In this document: piece by piece, positions 1 to 7,201 of the stretch | How positions within the stretch are numbered: position 1 is the stretch's first letter | Layout of the letters: each line of letters begins with the position of its first letter | Source: Thiohalophilus thiocyanatoxydans | Lineage (GTDB): Bacteria > Pseudomonadota > Gammaproteobacteria > UBA6429 > Thiohalophilaceae | Direction of reading: 5' to 3' | NCBI RefSeq assembly: GCF_004366735.1 | Contig: NZ_SOQX01000005.1 | Span: 79,501-143,500, forward strand | DNA: 64,000 nt | Notes under the pieces: generated by a model | Seen by the model: only the letters and a program-made list of their open reading frames with translations | Told to the model about the DNA's origin: nothing | Databases searched by the model: none | Program-made: the position numbers and the translations under genes

Positions 1-147
1 CCCGGTGAGCGCAAAGGCGGCAATATCACCCTGCCGCGTCACAACCAGCCGTTCACCCTGCACGCCCGATTCGACACGGGCGAGGCGCGTGACGGCGATC
101 CCATCGAGATCACCCTGGAGGAGCTGCAATGCGCCGACAATCCCTGA
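1..147 (+). CDS. C-terminal fragment of an unidentified protein
   Basis: An open frame enters the window at base 1 and stops at TGA 145-147, giving the last 48 residues of a protein whose start lies outside. The tail is hydrophilic and ends in an acidic stretch (ITLEELQ). It overlaps the start of the TlpA-like redoxin by 19 bases, which suggests translational coupling and a shared operon. I do not recognise the family from this fragment; a periplasmic protein working with the redoxin is possible but is inference. Confidence 0.55.
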   Translation, partial: PGERKGGNITLPRHNQPFTLHARFDTGEARDGDPIEITLEELQCADNP

Positions 148-662
148 CCCGTTGGCTCTTCTGGCCCGGGTTATTACTGATCGCTCTCTCCGCCAGCGCC
201 CAGTCGCCCGAACTGCCCGCGGGGATCATTAAACACGATCCCTACCCGGCGCCACCGCTGGCCTTGCGCGATCTGGACGGGGAGCCCTATGCCCTGAAAA
301 ATCAGCGGGGAGCGCCCGTGTTTGTCCATTTCTGGGCCAGCTGGTGCGGCCCCTGCCGCGAGGAGATGCCCGCCATCCAGCGCATGTGGGATACCCTGGA
401 GGAGGAAGGCCTGAAGATTGCGCTGGTCAACACCGCCGAGGACGAGGATACGGTCTTCAGCTTTCTCGCCGCTCATGCGCCAACGATTCGCCCCCTGATG
501 GATCGCGACGGACAGGTGACCGAAGGCTGGGAACCGCGCGGCCTGCCCGCCACCTATCTGGTGGATGCGCAGGGCCAGGTGCAGTATCAGGCCATCGGCG
601 GCCGCCCCTGGGACGAGCCGGCGTACCTCGATTTTCTCCGTTCTCTGATCAAAGCGCCCTGA
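129..662 (+). CDS. TlpA/ResA-like periplasmic thiol-disulfide oxidoreductase
   Basis: This 177-residue protein has an N-terminal hydrophobic signal or anchor segment (about residues 9-24, ending in SASAQ) followed by a thioredoxin fold. The active site WCGPC is at residues 72-76 (C73, C76). The later GLPATYLVD holds the cis-proline loop typical of TlpA and ResA proteins. Family members act in the periplasm, usually reducing disulfides during cytochrome c maturation or supplying reductant to a dedicated partner. The gene overlaps the preceding partial gene, so its partner probably lies upstream of the window. TlpA is preferred over DsbE because no cytochrome c maturation genes are adjacent. 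Confidence 0.85.
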   Translation: MRRQSLTRWLFWPGLLLIALSASAQSPELPAGIIKHDPYPAPPLALRDLDGEPYALKNQRGAPVFVHFWASWCGPCREEMPAIQRMWDTLEEEGLKIALVNTAEDEDTVFSFLAAHAPTIRPLMDRDGQVTEGWEPRGLPATYLVDAQGQVQYQAIGGRPWDEPAYLDFLRSLIKAP

Positions 663-797
663 TCAAAAAGGCCGAATCACACTCCGGTGATTAACCCGAA
701 ACGGGTCGCACTTTTTTCACTGATAATGGTCTACAGTTTCACGTACGCACCAAGAATCGTTCACTCACAACCAATAATGCGACGAGGAGTTCTGTCA

Positions 798-1307
798 ATG
801 AAACTGAACATCAAACCCCTGTTTGCCACCCTGTTGGGCCTCTCCCTGCTGGGCCCGGCGGCCGTACAGGCCGAAAAGATGACCATCGGTATCAAGCAGC
901 TGAAGATGCAGACCGCGCTCAAAATCGCCGAGGCGACCATTGAGCAGTGCCGCAAGGAAGGGGTTCAGATCGCCGTCACGGTGGTCGATCGGGGCGGTAA
1001 TATCCAGGCCGTGCTGCGCGATGATCTGGCCATGGACATCACCCTTCCTATCAGCAAACAGAAAGCCCATACCGCCATGGCCTTCAACAGCCCGCTGTCC
1101 CAAATGGAAGGGCGTTTCGAAGGCGCCTATTCGGTGCCCAAGATTGACGGCCTGGTAATCAGTGCCGGCGGGATCCCGATCAACGTCGGCGGCAGCATCA
1201 TGGGCGGCATCGGTGTCAGCGGCGCCCCCTCCGGCGAGATCGACGAGAAATGCGCTCAAGCCGGCCTCAAAGCAGTGGAAGCCGATCTGGAAATGGAAGG
1301 CATGTAA
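798..1307 (+). CDS. Secreted GlcG/HbpS-family (heme-degrading-domain-like) protein
   Basis: The 169-residue product starts with a clear signal peptide (MKLNIKPLFA..., cleavage near AVQA-EK). The rest has the GlcG/HbpS fold pattern: ALKIAEATIEQC, then VTVVDRGGN, a KAHTAMAF helix, and the glycine-rich end GGIPINVGGSIMGGIGVSG. Members bind heme or small ligands, and periplasmic copies are often of unknown role. I chose the ATG at 798 because a GAGGAG ribosome site sits about 8 bases upstream and the signal peptide starts there; an upstream in-frame start at 687 would add a non-signal extension. It ends 35 bases before the convergent sensor kinase gene. Confidence 0.8.
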   Translation: MKLNIKPLFATLLGLSLLGPAAVQAEKMTIGIKQLKMQTALKIAEATIEQCRKEGVQIAVTVVDRGGNIQAVLRDDLAMDITLPISKQKAHTAMAFNSPLSQMEGRFEGAYSVPKIDGLVISAGGIPINVGGSIMGGIGVSGAPSGEIDEKCAQAGLKAVEADLEMEGM

Positions 1308-1341
1308 CCCAAACGCCCCGACGGTGTGATGCCATCGTGCA

Positions 1342-2727
1342 TCACGCTGTCGGACGTTTTCCTTTGTCCACACTGCTCGACAGCGGCAAATAGAGCGCAA
1401 TACACAGGCCCCCCTCTTCCCGGTTACTCGCCGCCACCCGTCCGCCGTGGGCCATCACCGCCCGCTTGGCAATCGCCAGTCCCAGACCGTAACCGTCACG
1501 CCCGCCGGTCGCCCCCTCGCCCGCACGGACAAACGGTTCAAAAATCGTCGCCAGATCCGCCGACGCCACCCCCGGTCCCCGATCACAAACCCGAATCACC
1601 ATCTCGGCCGCGTTCAGATCCGGTTTAACGCTCACCGACACGCTCGTCCCGGGCGCGGTATAGCGCACCGCGTTGCGAACCACATTCTCAAATGCCCGGC
1701 GCAGTAATTCCGGTTTACCGACCAGGCTCGCCTCGCCATCGAGGCTCAGCTTTACGCCGCGCCCGGCCGCCTCGGCTTCGAAACGGGCGTCTTCGACCAC
1801 CGTCTCCAGCAACGCCGACACATCCACCGGCTCATCGTGCTCACTGTCCACATGGGCTTCCAGTCGCGACAGGGTCAACAGCTCACCGACCAGCTCATCC
1901 AGCCGCCCGGTCTCGTGCTCGATCCGCGCCAGCATCTCGGGCAGTTTATCCGGCTGCTGATGGCCCAGTCCGACCGCCACCTGCAGCCGCGCCAGCGGTG
2001 AACGCAATTCATGCGAGACGTCGTGCAGCAGCCGCTGTTGCGCCGAAACCAGCGCCTGCAATTGCGCCGCCATGTGGTCGAAATCCCGGCCCAGATCGGC
2101 AATCTCGTCGCGACGACCGCCGATCCGGGGCATTACCCGGGTCGCCAGTTCGCCCCGGGCCAGGCGGTTGGCGGCCGACTGCAGATGACGAACCGGGCGG
2201 GTCAGATACCAGGCCAGGACCGCACTGAACAACAGGCTGGCGATCAGCGCCGCTACCAGCTGGAAGCTCAGCGAGGTGGAACGCGAAGCTTGCTGGGCCT
2301 GCTCCTGCGCCTCGCGGTTGGGCTGGGGGATAAAAATGACATACTCATGGCCATTATGCCCCAGCACCCGGCGCACCCCGGACAACATCTGCGCGCCGCG
2401 CAACTGTTCCCGAGCCCGCTCCAGGGCCACCGACGGCACCGGCCGCTCGAAGATATCCTTACCCGCCTCATCCACGATCAGCACCAGCGGCAGACGCCGC
2501 CCCGGCCAGCTGCGAAACAGCGATTCCACCGACTCCGGCCCGCCCTGGGCCAGCGCCAGGGCGGTCGCGTTGACCACAAAGTTGGCTCGCGGTCCCGCCG
2601 CCAGATCGGTGATCGCCTCGATCCGGCTTTGATTATAAAAATGGACAGCCAGCCCCACCCCGATGGCGATCAACACCAGGGTCAGCCAGAAACCCAGAAA
2701 GATTTTCCAGAACAGGCGACCCATCAA
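1342..2727 (-). CDS. cpxA: CpxA-like envelope stress sensor histidine kinase
   Basis: This 461-residue kinase has a transmembrane segment at about 8-29, a periplasmic sensor of roughly 125 residues, a second transmembrane segment at about 154-174, a HAMP linker, a HisKA domain with DVSHELRSP (phospho-acceptor H239), and an ATPase domain with N (ENVVRNAVRYT), G1 (CDRGPG), F (IFEPFVR) and G2 (GYGLGLAI) boxes. H-box wording and layout resemble CpxA, which autophosphorylates under envelope protein misfolding and passes phosphate to CpxR. It overlaps the upstream regulator gene by 4 bases (ATGA). The divergent CpxP/Spy-like gene supports the Cpx assignment over other OmpR-partner kinases. Confidence 0.85.
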   Translation of the reverse strand: MMGRLFWKIFLGFWLTLVLIAIGVGLAVHFYNQSRIEAITDLAAGPRANFVVNATALALAQGGPESVESLFRSWPGRRLPLVLIVDEAGKDIFERPVPSVALERAREQLRGAQMLSGVRRVLGHNGHEYVIFIPQPNREAQEQAQQASRSTSLSFQLVAALIASLLFSAVLAWYLTRPVRHLQSAANRLARGELATRVMPRIGGRRDEIADLGRDFDHMAAQLQALVSAQQRLLHDVSHELRSPLARLQVAVGLGHQQPDKLPEMLARIEHETGRLDELVGELLTLSRLEAHVDSEHDEPVDVSALLETVVEDARFEAEAAGRGVKLSLDGEASLVGKPELLRRAFENVVRNAVRYTAPGTSVSVSVKPDLNAAEMVIRVCDRGPGVASADLATIFEPFVRAGEGATGGRDGYGLGLAIAKRAVMAHGGRVAASNREEGGLCIALYLPLSSSVDKGKRPTA

Positions 2728-3404
2728 TCGTCCTGCAGTAATTGATAGCCAACGCCACGGACTGTCTGGATCGGTGAACGCCCGTCGGACAGGCTGCCCA
2801 GTTTGCGGCGCAGATTACTGACATGCATGTCCAGGCCGCGATCATAGCGTTCCAGCTCCCGGCCCAGCGCTTCATCGGAGAGATCCGCCTTGCTCACCAC
2901 CTGCCCGGCGTGACGCATCAGGCTCTCAAGAATATTGAACTCGGTACTGGTCAGTTCGAGCCGTTGCTCTCCCCAGCAGGCCACCCGCCGGGCCGGGTCA
3001 AGCGTGATCCGGCCCACTGTGCGCTGTTCTCCGGCGTCGACCTCGTGCGTACGCCGCAAAATGGCCCGCAAACGGGCCGCCAGCTCGCGCGGATTGCAGG
3101 GTTTGGGCAGATAATCATCGGCGCCCAGCTCCAGGCCGACGATCCGATCCACATCATCGCCGCGGGCGGTCAGCATCAATACCGGGATACGCGACTGCTG
3201 GCGAATCTGGCGCAACACCTCGACACCGTTCAGCCGCGGCAGCATCACATCCAGCACCACCACATCGTATTGCGCCGTCAGGGCCGCGGCCACGCCGCTC
3301 TCGCCGTCGTACACGGCATCCACCGTAAAACCCTCGGCGCCGAGATAATCGCTCAGCATCCCGGTCAACTCGGTATCATCATCAATCAGCAGTATCCGGC
3401 TCAT
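2724..3404 (-). CDS. cpxR: CpxR-like OmpR-family response regulator
   Basis: The 226-residue protein has a receiver domain with the acidic pocket IDDD at residues 7-10, phospho-acceptor D52 (VVLDVMLP), and K101 in KPCNPREL, a sequence typical of CpxR. A C-terminal OmpR-type winged helix follows, ending in the usual VRGVGYQL. Phosphorylated CpxR activates envelope chaperone and protease genes. It is the first gene of a two-gene minus-strand operon with the kinase. Three TTTAC half-sites lie 69-93 bases upstream, which suggests self-activation together with the divergent CpxP/Spy-like gene. Confidence 0.9.
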   Translation of the reverse strand: MSRILLIDDDTELTGMLSDYLGAEGFTVDAVYDGESGVAAALTAQYDVVVLDVMLPRLNGVEVLRQIRQQSRIPVLMLTARGDDVDRIVGLELGADDYLPKPCNPRELAARLRAILRRTHEVDAGEQRTVGRITLDPARRVACWGEQRLELTSTEFNILESLMRHAGQVVSKADLSDEALGRELERYDRGLDMHVSNLRRKLGSLSDGRSPIQTVRGVGYQLLQDD

Positions 3405-3472
3405 TCGTACAGGGGTTCCGTTATTAACAAGCGACGCTTATGTTGCCACAGACCCGCTTTCAGGATCAGGGA

Positions 3473-3497
3473 TTTACCTACCTTTACATTGATTTAC
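3473..3497 (-). promoter_or_regulatory. Triple CpxR-type half-site (GTAAA-N5-GTAAA-N5-GTAAA)
   Basis: On the plus strand TTTAC occurs at 3473-3477, 3483-3487 and 3493-3497, exactly 10 bases apart; on the minus strand this reads GTAAA-N5-GTAAA-N5-GTAAA. The known CpxR box is GTAAA-N5-GTAAA, so two overlapping boxes lie on the same helix face. The site sits in the only gap between cpxR (minus) and the CpxP/Spy-like gene (plus), placed to act on both. Confidence 0.75.
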
Positions 3498-3597
3498 CCG
3501 CCCGTGACCCAAGCTTGCAATCAGTTTGCCCATACTCTGCACATCGGATGACGGCACAGCGCCCATCCGCAGAGGATGAATCTGCGAGGAACCGGTC

Positions 3598-4059
3598 ATG
3601 AAAACGAAATCTTTTTTAGCTAACACTGTCATCGCACTCAGCCTGCTGGCCGGCAGCGTACCGGTGCTGGCCGGCGGCGGTGACGTCTGTGACAAAGACG
3701 CCAGACAGGCCGCCTCCAGTTCGCCCGGGCACGGCGAAAAGCCCCTGCGCCGGCTAATAGAGAGACTGGATCTGAGCCCGGCCCAGCGGGAACGGATCAA
3801 CACTATTGTTGCCGGGCAACGCAACACGCTGCTGAACAAACGCCAGTCCCTGCGGGACATCCACCAGCAGCTGTATCGGGCCGCCAGCCACGAGGATTAT
3901 GACGCCGCGCAGGTCGATCAGCTGCTTGAACAGCAATCCCGTCTTGCCGCGGAGATGACGGCTCAGCGGACTGATATGGTGCAAAAGATCTACCAGCAGA
4001 TAACACCGCAACAACAGGCGACGTTTCAATCAATGCGTCATCGCCACCACAGAGGCTAA
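3598..4059 (+). CDS. CpxP/Spy-family periplasmic LTXXQ-motif protein
   Basis: This 153-residue protein begins with a signal peptide (cleavage near VPVLA-GGG). The mature part is almost entirely charged helix, with an LSPAQRERI motif (LTXXQ-like) at about residue 58 and a QQITPQQQATF repeat of the motif near the end, then a histidine-rich tail (RHRHHRG). CpxP and Spy are periplasmic helical hairpin proteins that act as chaperones, and CpxP also holds CpxA inactive. Its position opposite cpxRA across a CpxR-type site supports a CpxP-like feedback role. The histidine tail could bind metal, which is inference. Confidence 0.8.
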   Translation: MKTKSFLANTVIALSLLAGSVPVLAGGGDVCDKDARQAASSSPGHGEKPLRRLIERLDLSPAQRERINTIVAGQRNTLLNKRQSLRDIHQQLYRAASHEDYDAAQVDQLLEQQSRLAAEMTAQRTDMVQKIYQQITPQQQATFQSMRHRHHRG

Positions 4060-4100
4060 CCACTTTCTTGTTCATGCTCTCTCTCCCCTGAGTGTGCTTT

Positions 4101-4128
4101 GCGGGCCATCTTTGGCCCGCTTTTTTTT
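4101..4128 (+). terminator. Rho-independent terminator after the CpxP-like gene
   Basis: GCGGGCC (4101-4107) pairs with GGCCCGC (4114-4120) around a short loop, followed by eight T at 4121-4128. It lies 42 bases after the stop of the CpxP-like gene. The 283 bases from here to the next gene hold no open frame I can support. Confidence 0.85.
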
Positions 4129-4411
4129 GCCTGAATCACGCCACCCCGGTCAGGTATAACATCTCTCTCGTTTTGCCAGGCGCTTCTCACCGGCTTCAAC
4201 CCGGCAATCAAACCCGCTGACCGATCTCCCGTTGTCCGCTCAGCATAGATAGGCATGAAGATGCTGTTACAGCCCCTCTCAACCGGTTGTCGCCGTTCAC
4301 CGGGCAAACACCGCGACCTCTGCCCGTCTTTGGCAGGCAAGGCGTCCCGCCCGCGCATTGATAACACGAGCGCTTTGTATAACGACGAAGCGGGCGGTGG
4401 GCGGAGTTTTA

Positions 4412-5032
4412 TTACCCTGTCCCGGCCTGCTGCAGCTCCCGCCAGGCCGAGCTAATCACCCGCCAGGCGGAGCGTAACAACAGGAGCACCAGCGCCAGTG
4501 CGACCACGATATCCGGCCAGCCCGAACCGGTCAGCCACACCCCGCCGGCGGCCAGGAACACCGAGATGTTGGCGGCAATATCGTTGCGCGAACACTCCCA
4601 CACCGAGCTCATGTTCACATCCTCGTGCCGGTGTCGCCACAGCAGATACAGACAAAGGCTATTGGCCAGCAGCGCCAGCACGCTGAACAGCCCCATCAGT
4701 TCAAAGACCGGCACGCTGGGCACGCTCAGCCGGTAAATAATCTGGCCCGCTACCGCGCAGGCCGCCAGCAGAATCAGCACCCCCTTGAACAGGGCCACTT
4801 TGGCCTTGACCGTCGCCCCGCGTGACACGGCATAGAGACTCAGGGCATAGGTCAGCGCATCACCGAAGTTATCCAGACTGTCCGCCAGCAGGGCACTCGA
4901 ACGGGCATACAGGGCCCCGATCACGATCACCACGAACATCACGGCATTGATCGCCAACACCGCCCGCAAGGTCGTCCGCTGGCGCTGTTGCACCGGTTGC
5001 AACCCACAGTCACTGTCACAACATCCGCTCAT
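4412..5032 (-). CDS. Small cation diffusion facilitator-like transporter
   Basis: The 206-residue protein has five to six hydrophobic segments and the CDF signature LLADSLDNFGDALTY (D51, D55) with a second polar site (CSRNDIAANIS) in a later helix. CDF proteins export divalent metals such as Zn, Co, Cd or Fe by proton antiport. This one is short: it stops just after the last membrane segment and lacks the usual cytoplasmic C-terminal dimerisation domain. It starts with a cysteine cluster (MSGCCDSDCG), a likely soft-metal site. It stands alone, with its promoter region facing the NsrR gene. The substrate is not predictable from sequence. Confidence 0.75.
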   Translation of the reverse strand: MSGCCDSDCGLQPVQQRQRTTLRAVLAINAVMFVVIVIGALYARSSALLADSLDNFGDALTYALSLYAVSRGATVKAKVALFKGVLILLAACAVAGQIIYRLSVPSVPVFELMGLFSVLALLANSLCLYLLWRHRHEDVNMSSVWECSRNDIAANISVFLAAGGVWLTGSGWPDIVVALALVLLLLRSAWRVISSAWRELQQAGTG

Positions 5033-5165
5033 GCTCTCTCCTGTTATTGCGGGCCCGGTTTTGGCGCAGCGGCTTGTCCCGCTGTAAAACCATAAACTTT
5101 TAATTACTTTTAGCTGTCGGCTTTTATTCTACCCGCCGAATCCGGCGGCTGTCGTGGTGTGACTT

Positions 5166-5195
5166 TTGCGACTCTATGTAGTAAATTCAATACTA
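5166..5195 (+). promoter_or_regulatory. Probable nsrR promoter with an overlapping palindrome
   Basis: A -35-like TTGCGA (5166-5171) and -10-like AATACT (5189-5194) are 17 bases apart. An inverted repeat TAGTA (5179-5183) / TACTA (5191-5195) overlaps the -10. The location fits autorepression by the downstream Rrf2 regulator, but the match to published NsrR sites is only partial. Confidence 0.4.
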
Positions 5196-5221
5196 GATAT
5201 ACACCACAGTAGCCTGGAATC

Positions 5222-5668
5222 ATGCACCTGAAACGGTTTACCGATTTTGCCCTGCGCGTTCTGATTTATCTGGCGTTGCACCCGGGAAAGACCATTTCGA
5301 TCAACGAGATTGCCCGCGCCTTTGATATGTCCCGCAACCACCTGCTCAAGGTCATTAACGAGCTGGTGGCCAGCGAAATGATCACCACCTATCGCGGCAA
5401 AAGCGGGGGAATCCGGCTGGCCCGGGATCCGGCTGCTATCAATGTCGGTCATCTGGTCCGACGTCTGGAGGGTGAAACCCCGCTGATCAACTGTAACGAA
5501 CCATTGTGTCCCATTCTGCCGGCCTGCACATTGAATCAGGCGCTGGATGAGGCGCAAAGTGCCTTTTTCGAGCAGCTGGAACGCTATACGCTCGCGGACC
5601 TGATTGGCAACAAACAGGGGAGACTGGTCAATCTACTGGCCCATGCCCAAGCCGGAGGCACCCCATGA
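5222..5668 (+). CDS. nsrR: NsrR-type Rrf2 family [Fe-S] regulator (nitric oxide sensor)
   Basis: This 148-residue protein is a close fit to NsrR. It begins MHLKRFTDFALR, has a winged helix with MSRNHLLKVINEL and GKSGGIRLA, and carries three cluster-binding cysteines at C91, C96 and C102 (CNEPLCPILPAC), the same positions as in E. coli NsrR. NsrR holds an iron-sulfur cluster that is destroyed by NO, relieving repression of NO defence genes. The gene overlaps the following CBS-domain gene by 4 bases. A bacteriohemerythrin, a common type of NsrR target, lies 830 bases downstream on the other strand. Confidence 0.9.
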   Translation: MHLKRFTDFALRVLIYLALHPGKTISINEIARAFDMSRNHLLKVINELVASEMITTYRGKSGGIRLARDPAAINVGHLVRRLEGETPLINCNEPLCPILPACTLNQALDEAQSAFFEQLERYTLADLIGNKQGRLVNLLAHAQAGGTP

Positions 5669-6024
5669 GTCACTCCTCATCATCCCGCGATCTGCGCCGG
5701 GAGGATTTTCAAAAAGCCCTCAGGGATTTCGATACTTATATCGATATTACGCTGGAGGATCTGATGCAACTGGACAAGATGGCGCAAAAACACGCTCGCC
5801 TGCGCGAGACGGAAGGCCTTCCGCTGCGGGAAATCATGACAAGCGAGGTGATTACGGTTAACCCCGATACCCCCCTGTCGGATGCGGCCCGGATTCTGGT
5901 GGAACAACGGATTAGCGGCTTGCCGGTCACCGCGGATGACGGCAAGCTGATCGGCGTGGTAACCGAGGCGGATTTTCTCTGTGCCATGGGGATCCCCTGC
6001 CACCATCCGACACACAACGTCTAG
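5665..6024 (+). CDS. CBS-domain protein, N-terminal part (ends at an in-frame amber codon)
   Basis: The frame gives 119 residues: a charged helical leader of about 52 residues, then one CBS motif (LREIMTSEVITVNPDTPL ... GLPVTADDGKLIGVVTEADFL). CBS motifs normally work as pairs that bind adenosine nucleotides. Reading ends at TAG 6022-6024 in the context HHPTHNV-stop-QTLENMF. The same frame continues without another stop into a second CBS motif, so this is probably the first half of a CBS-pair protein interrupted by a TGG-to-TAG or CAG-to-TAG change. It is coupled to nsrR (4-base overlap). It may be a functional single-CBS protein, a pseudogene, or read through. Confidence 0.65.
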   Translation: MSHSSSSRDLRREDFQKALRDFDTYIDITLEDLMQLDKMAQKHARLRETEGLPLREIMTSEVITVNPDTPLSDAARILVEQRISGLPVTADDGKLIGVVTEADFLCAMGIPCHHPTHNV

Positions 6025-6039
6025 CAAACGCTGGAGAAT

Positions 6040-6264
6040 ATGTTCCGCCATCCTCCCCGCACAACTGACATGCCCTCAAAAGTGGGCGATATCATGATTC
6101 AGCAGGTTGTCAGCATTAACGAGAACCGGCCCCTGCAGGACGTGATCGAACAGATGAAAAAACATCATATCAAACGGGTTATCGTAACCGGTGATCAGGG
6201 GCAGGTCAGCGGTATCGTCACCCGGTCCAATCTGGTCCAGATCCTGCTCCAGCAGATATTGTAG
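6040..6264 (+). CDS. CBS-domain protein, C-terminal part (same frame after amber codon)
   Basis: This 74-residue open frame encodes a second CBS motif (VGDIMIQQVVSINENRPL ... KRVIVTGDQGQVSGIVTRSNLVQ). It lies in exactly the same reading frame as the preceding CBS gene, separated only by the TAG at 6022 and five further codons. An ATG at 6040 has a weak GGAG three bases upstream; a second ATG at 6070 has no clear ribosome site. Poor initiation signals favour an originally continuous CBS-pair protein ending here. The 237 bases after the stop contain no supported gene. Confidence 0.5.
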   Translation: MFRHPPRTTDMPSKVGDIMIQQVVSINENRPLQDVIEQMKKHHIKRVIVTGDQGQVSGIVTRSNLVQILLQQIL

Positions 6265-6501
6265 GACCTTGTCCGCCATGGAATGCAGATGGCTGCGTTG
6301 TTCCATGCGCTGCAGCCGTCCGCAAGACTCGCCGCGTCACTTTGCCGGGTTACCCCCCTGCCGTCCGGTTGGCTTTCAGGGCGGCGATGCGTTCGGCCAG
6401 GGAGGATGGGACATGAACAGACGCGAAAAGCCCTGCCCGATTCTGCCCGAAATTCCAAACGCCGCCAGCTCACCCGGTCCAATAGCCCGCCATGGCCTGT
6501 T

Positions 6502-6999
6502 CTATTTGTGTTGCAGGGAATTCCAGAACTTACCCACCCAGGAGCGTTTTTCATAACTTTGCTGGACGCCCCGGGAAATAAAGTGCGACGTATATTGCCG
6601 ATCCTCCTCCATGATGTGCTTGGTCAGCCACATCTTGAGAAAATGGAGCAATTCAAAGTTGACCGACTTTTTACCTTCGGCCAGCTTCTGGCTCAAGGTA
6701 TGGACCTCATTGAGCAATAACTCATGATGGTGCTTGTGCTCGTCATACTCGGGATAACCGAGAATTCGCATCAGGCTCTCTTCGACTGCAAAATGAATTC
6801 GGGTGTATTCCAGCAGCTCCGCCAGAATCCGTTGCGCCGCTTCGGAGCCGTGGTGCTCCACAATCGCCTTGTGTAGATCATTCAGCAAATCCACAAGAAT
6901 TTTATGCTGATCATCGATCTCCTCGATACCGACACTCAGCTCATCGGACCACTCGACCAGTTTCTCTTCCGAACCCGTGTTCATGGCAGGTTGCGACAT
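6502..6999 (-). CDS. Bacteriohemerythrin (O2/NO-binding di-iron protein)
   Basis: This 165-residue four-helix bundle carries the hemerythrin ligand set: H32 (DDQHK), H69xxxE73 (HFAVEE), H88 to H92 (HKHHH) and H128xxxxD133 (HIMEED). Bacterial hemerythrins bind O2 or NO reversibly and serve oxygen delivery or NO protection. I start at the ATG at 6999 because GGAGAG stands a few bases upstream; an in-frame start at 7041 would lie before it. The promoter has an FNR-type box at the class II position, so induction at low oxygen or by NO is likely. The gene is single, facing the CBS genes. Confidence 0.85.
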   Translation of the reverse strand: MSQPAMNTGSEEKLVEWSDELSVGIEEIDDQHKILVDLLNDLHKAIVEHHGSEAAQRILAELLEYTRIHFAVEESLMRILGYPEYDEHKHHHELLLNEVHTLSQKLAEGKKSVNFELLHFLKMWLTKHIMEEDRQYTSHFISRGVQQSYEKRSWVGKFWNSLQHK

Positions 7000-7077
7000 A
7001 ATACTCTCTCCGAAAAAATGCCACGCCTTACGGCGTGACAAGGGGCTTGCGATGACTTGATTTGGCTAACGCGACTG

Positions 7078-7118
7078 ATCATACCAAAGCCCATTGGACA
7101 CATTCTGATCCAGATCAA
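7078..7118 (-). promoter_or_regulatory. FNR/Anr/Dnr-type class II promoter of the bacteriohemerythrin
   Basis: On the minus strand TTGAT-CTGG-ATCAG occupies 7118-7105, matching the FNR consensus TTGAT-N4-ATCAA at 9 of 10 positions. A -10 TATGAT is at 7083-7078. The predicted start near 7071 puts the box centre close to -41, the position used by FNR-class activators that contact RNA polymerase directly. No good -35 is needed in such promoters, and none is seen. Confidence 0.65.
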
Positions 7119-7152
7119 ACCCGACGCAATCAAGCCAATAATAAACAGGCAC

Positions 7153-7181
7153 AAAAAAAGGGGCCCGAAGGCCCCTTTTTT
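7153..7181 (-). terminator. Bidirectional-looking terminator after fusA2
   Basis: A GGGGCC / GGCCCC stem with loop CGAA is flanked by A7 on one side and T6 on the other. On the minus strand it ends 20 bases beyond the EF-G stop with a run of T, so it should end fusA2 transcription. Confidence 0.85.
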
Positions 7182-7201
7182 ACCACCGCATAACGCCCGC
7201 T

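Noticed and set aside
6265-6501. Short minus-strand stretch reading SSLAERIAALKANRTAGG
   Set aside because: It looks like a protein end, but no start codon or longer frame precedes it, so a gene remnant cannot be supported.
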